Shown: piece by piece, positions 21,753 through 22,590 of the stretch
Layout: the number at the start of each line of letters is the position of its first letter
How positions within the stretch are numbered: position 1 is the stretch's first letter
Source of the DNA: VHBM01 sp052386635
GTDB taxonomy: Archaea; Thermoproteota; Nitrososphaeria; Nitrososphaerales; Nitrosopumilaceae
DNA: 22,590 nt
Assembly: GCA_052386635.1 (NCBI GenBank)
Contig: JBQTJY010000074.1
Coordinates: 1-22,590, forward strand
Reading direction: 5' to 3'
Position numbers and translations under genes: made by a program
The notes under the pieces: generated by a model
The model's input: only the letters and a program-made list of their open reading frames with translations
The model's database searches: none
What the model was told of the DNA's origin: nothing

Positions 21753-22590
21753 CTACCAGACATCATCAACTTCATCAAGTTCTTTGTATTCCTTTGAACT
21801 TTCACGTTTGAGATATTTCAATCTTGAAATATCTCTGTCAAAAAATAAATCAATCGTCCAATCAAGTAAGACTCTTACTCTTTTTTCAAGTCTTGATATT
21901 TTTGATAGATATACACTTCTCCAAAGCCACCAAGCCAAAAAACCATGAACATTAATACCAAAAACAGAAGCAATCCCAGAACGTTTTCCAATGATTGCCA
22001 TTTGTCCTTTTGATTTATACTCAAAATTCTTTTTTTGTTTATTTCTAATCAACGCATATAGATTATGTGCAGCAATTTTCGCATGAGCCTCAGCCAGCTG
22101 AGCTGTAGGTGCATATGGTCTCTTGGTAACTGGGTCTATAGTCTGACAACAATCTCCAATCGCAAAAACATTTGAGAAATCAGGAATTTCTAAAAACTTA
22201 TTAACAATCATTTTCCCTTTCTCGGTTTTAAAAATTGAATTTTTTATTGTATCAACAGGTGTAACACCAGCAGTCCAAATTAACGTCTTTGTTTGTATTG
22301 CTTCTATGTTTTTATTTTCACGATCTACTAATGACTTTACAAGCGCTTCTGTGCCATCAAAACTAGTGACAGCAGTATCAAGTCTGATATCAATTCCTCG
22401 CTGAATTAATTTTTTGTGTGCAAACTTTGCAAGTTTTTCACTAAAGCCAGGTAGAATATTTGAGAGAGCTTCTAGTACTATTACACGAATGTCTTGCTTG
22501 CCTATATGCGGATAATATTTGCGCGCATCTAAAACAAAATCAATCAATTCTCCTGCCGTCTCAATTCCTGCAAATCCTGCCCCAACTACA
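21753..22590 (-). CDS. Type II NADH dehydrogenase (NDH-2), N-terminal part outside window
   Basis: The frame is open to the right edge. Its first visible residues, GAGFAGIETAGEL (about 22551-22583), are the NADH-binding Rossmann motif of the second nucleotide domain, so roughly the first third of the protein is missing. Visible afterwards: TLIWTAGV, then NVFAIGDCCQ (second FAD motif), APTAQLAEAHAKIAAHNL, and a C-terminal region with GFLAWWLWRSVYLSKISRLEKRVRVLLDW that in NDH-2 forms the membrane-binding amphipathic helices. The enzyme oxidises NADH and reduces quinone without pumping protons. The coding text continues upstream of the TTG at 22545-22547, so that codon is not the start. The stop abuts the stop of the convergent cyclophilin gene. 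Confidence 0.92.
   Translation of the reverse strand, partial: VVGAGFAGIETAGELIDFVLDARKYYPHIGKQDIRVIVLEALSNILPGFSEKLAKFAHKKLIQRGIDIRLDTAVTSFDGTEALVKSLVDRENKNIEAIQTKTLIWTAGVTPVDTIKNSIFKTEKGKMIVNKFLEIPDFSNVFAIGDCCQTIDPVTKRPYAPTAQLAEAHAKIAAHNLYALIRNKQKKNFEYKSKGQMAIIGKRSGIASVFGINVHGFLAWWLWRSVYLSKISRLEKRVRVLLDWTIDLFFDRDISRLKYLKRESSKEYKELDEVDDVW

Noticed and set aside
1..22590. Search for tRNA, rRNA, CRISPR arrays, insertion sequences and integrase genes
   Set aside because: Nothing of these kinds was recognisable by reading; gene-free stretches are short promoters except for the origin-like region.

Overview
The window is AT-rich, gene-dense archaeal chromosome. It most likely comes from a group I.1a ammonia-oxidising thaumarchaeon (Nitrosopumilus/Nitrosarchaeum-like). 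The signs are: both subunits of the archaeal D-family DNA polymerase, a group II chaperonin, a geranylgeranylglyceryl phosphate synthase for ether lipids, a Gins51-type GINS protein, an Orc1/Cdc6 initiator, secreted proteins with a C-terminal 'CLIATAAFG' box, and TATA-like boxes repeatedly centred 25-28 bp before ATG codons, as in leaderless archaeal transcription. The lineage call is inference from protein character; no amo genes or rRNA lie in the window.

Left part (1-6900): the 3' end of an unknown gene; a sulfide:quinone reductase-like flavoprotein and a short-chain dehydrogenase in one operon; a tiny AN1 zinc-finger protein; a small membrane protein beside the GINS gene; class I glutamine synthetase, which lacks an ATG start; and a small membrane protein behind the thermosome subunit. 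Middle (6900-12500): glyA, then GGGP synthase and the PolD large subunit (DP2) as a minus-strand pair.

The most interesting part is 12.5-17.3 kb. Four small putative DNA-binding proteins (an HTH-like protein, a membrane-anchored winged-helix protein, a 52-residue AbrB/SpoVT protein and a second winged-helix-like protein) lead into a ~460 bp gene-free region with the anatomy of a replication origin. It has two direct 25-bp repeats differing at one base plus an inverted third copy of their 11-bp core, all resembling archaeal origin recognition boxes. They are interleaved with a cluster of TGTTAACA palindromes and AT-rich DNA. Orc1/Cdc6 and the PolD small subunit (DP1) follow at once. The top strand appears to change from G/T-rich on the left to A/C-rich on the right across this region. 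DP2, origin, cdc6, DP1 and (11 kb away) GINS form a replication island comparable to the cdc6-DP1-DP2 cluster at Pyrococcus origins.

Right part (17.3-22.6 kb): cell-envelope and redox genes. These are a SpoIIM-like membrane protein, a secreted cupredoxin-like protein that has lost usual copper ligands, a CbiE-type corrin methyltransferase, a small cytosolic protein of unknown function, a secreted cyclophilin with a PsbP/Mog1-like domain and a CFI-box C-terminus, and a type II NADH dehydrogenase cut by the window edge. I see no tRNA, rRNA, CRISPR array, insertion sequence or integrase.
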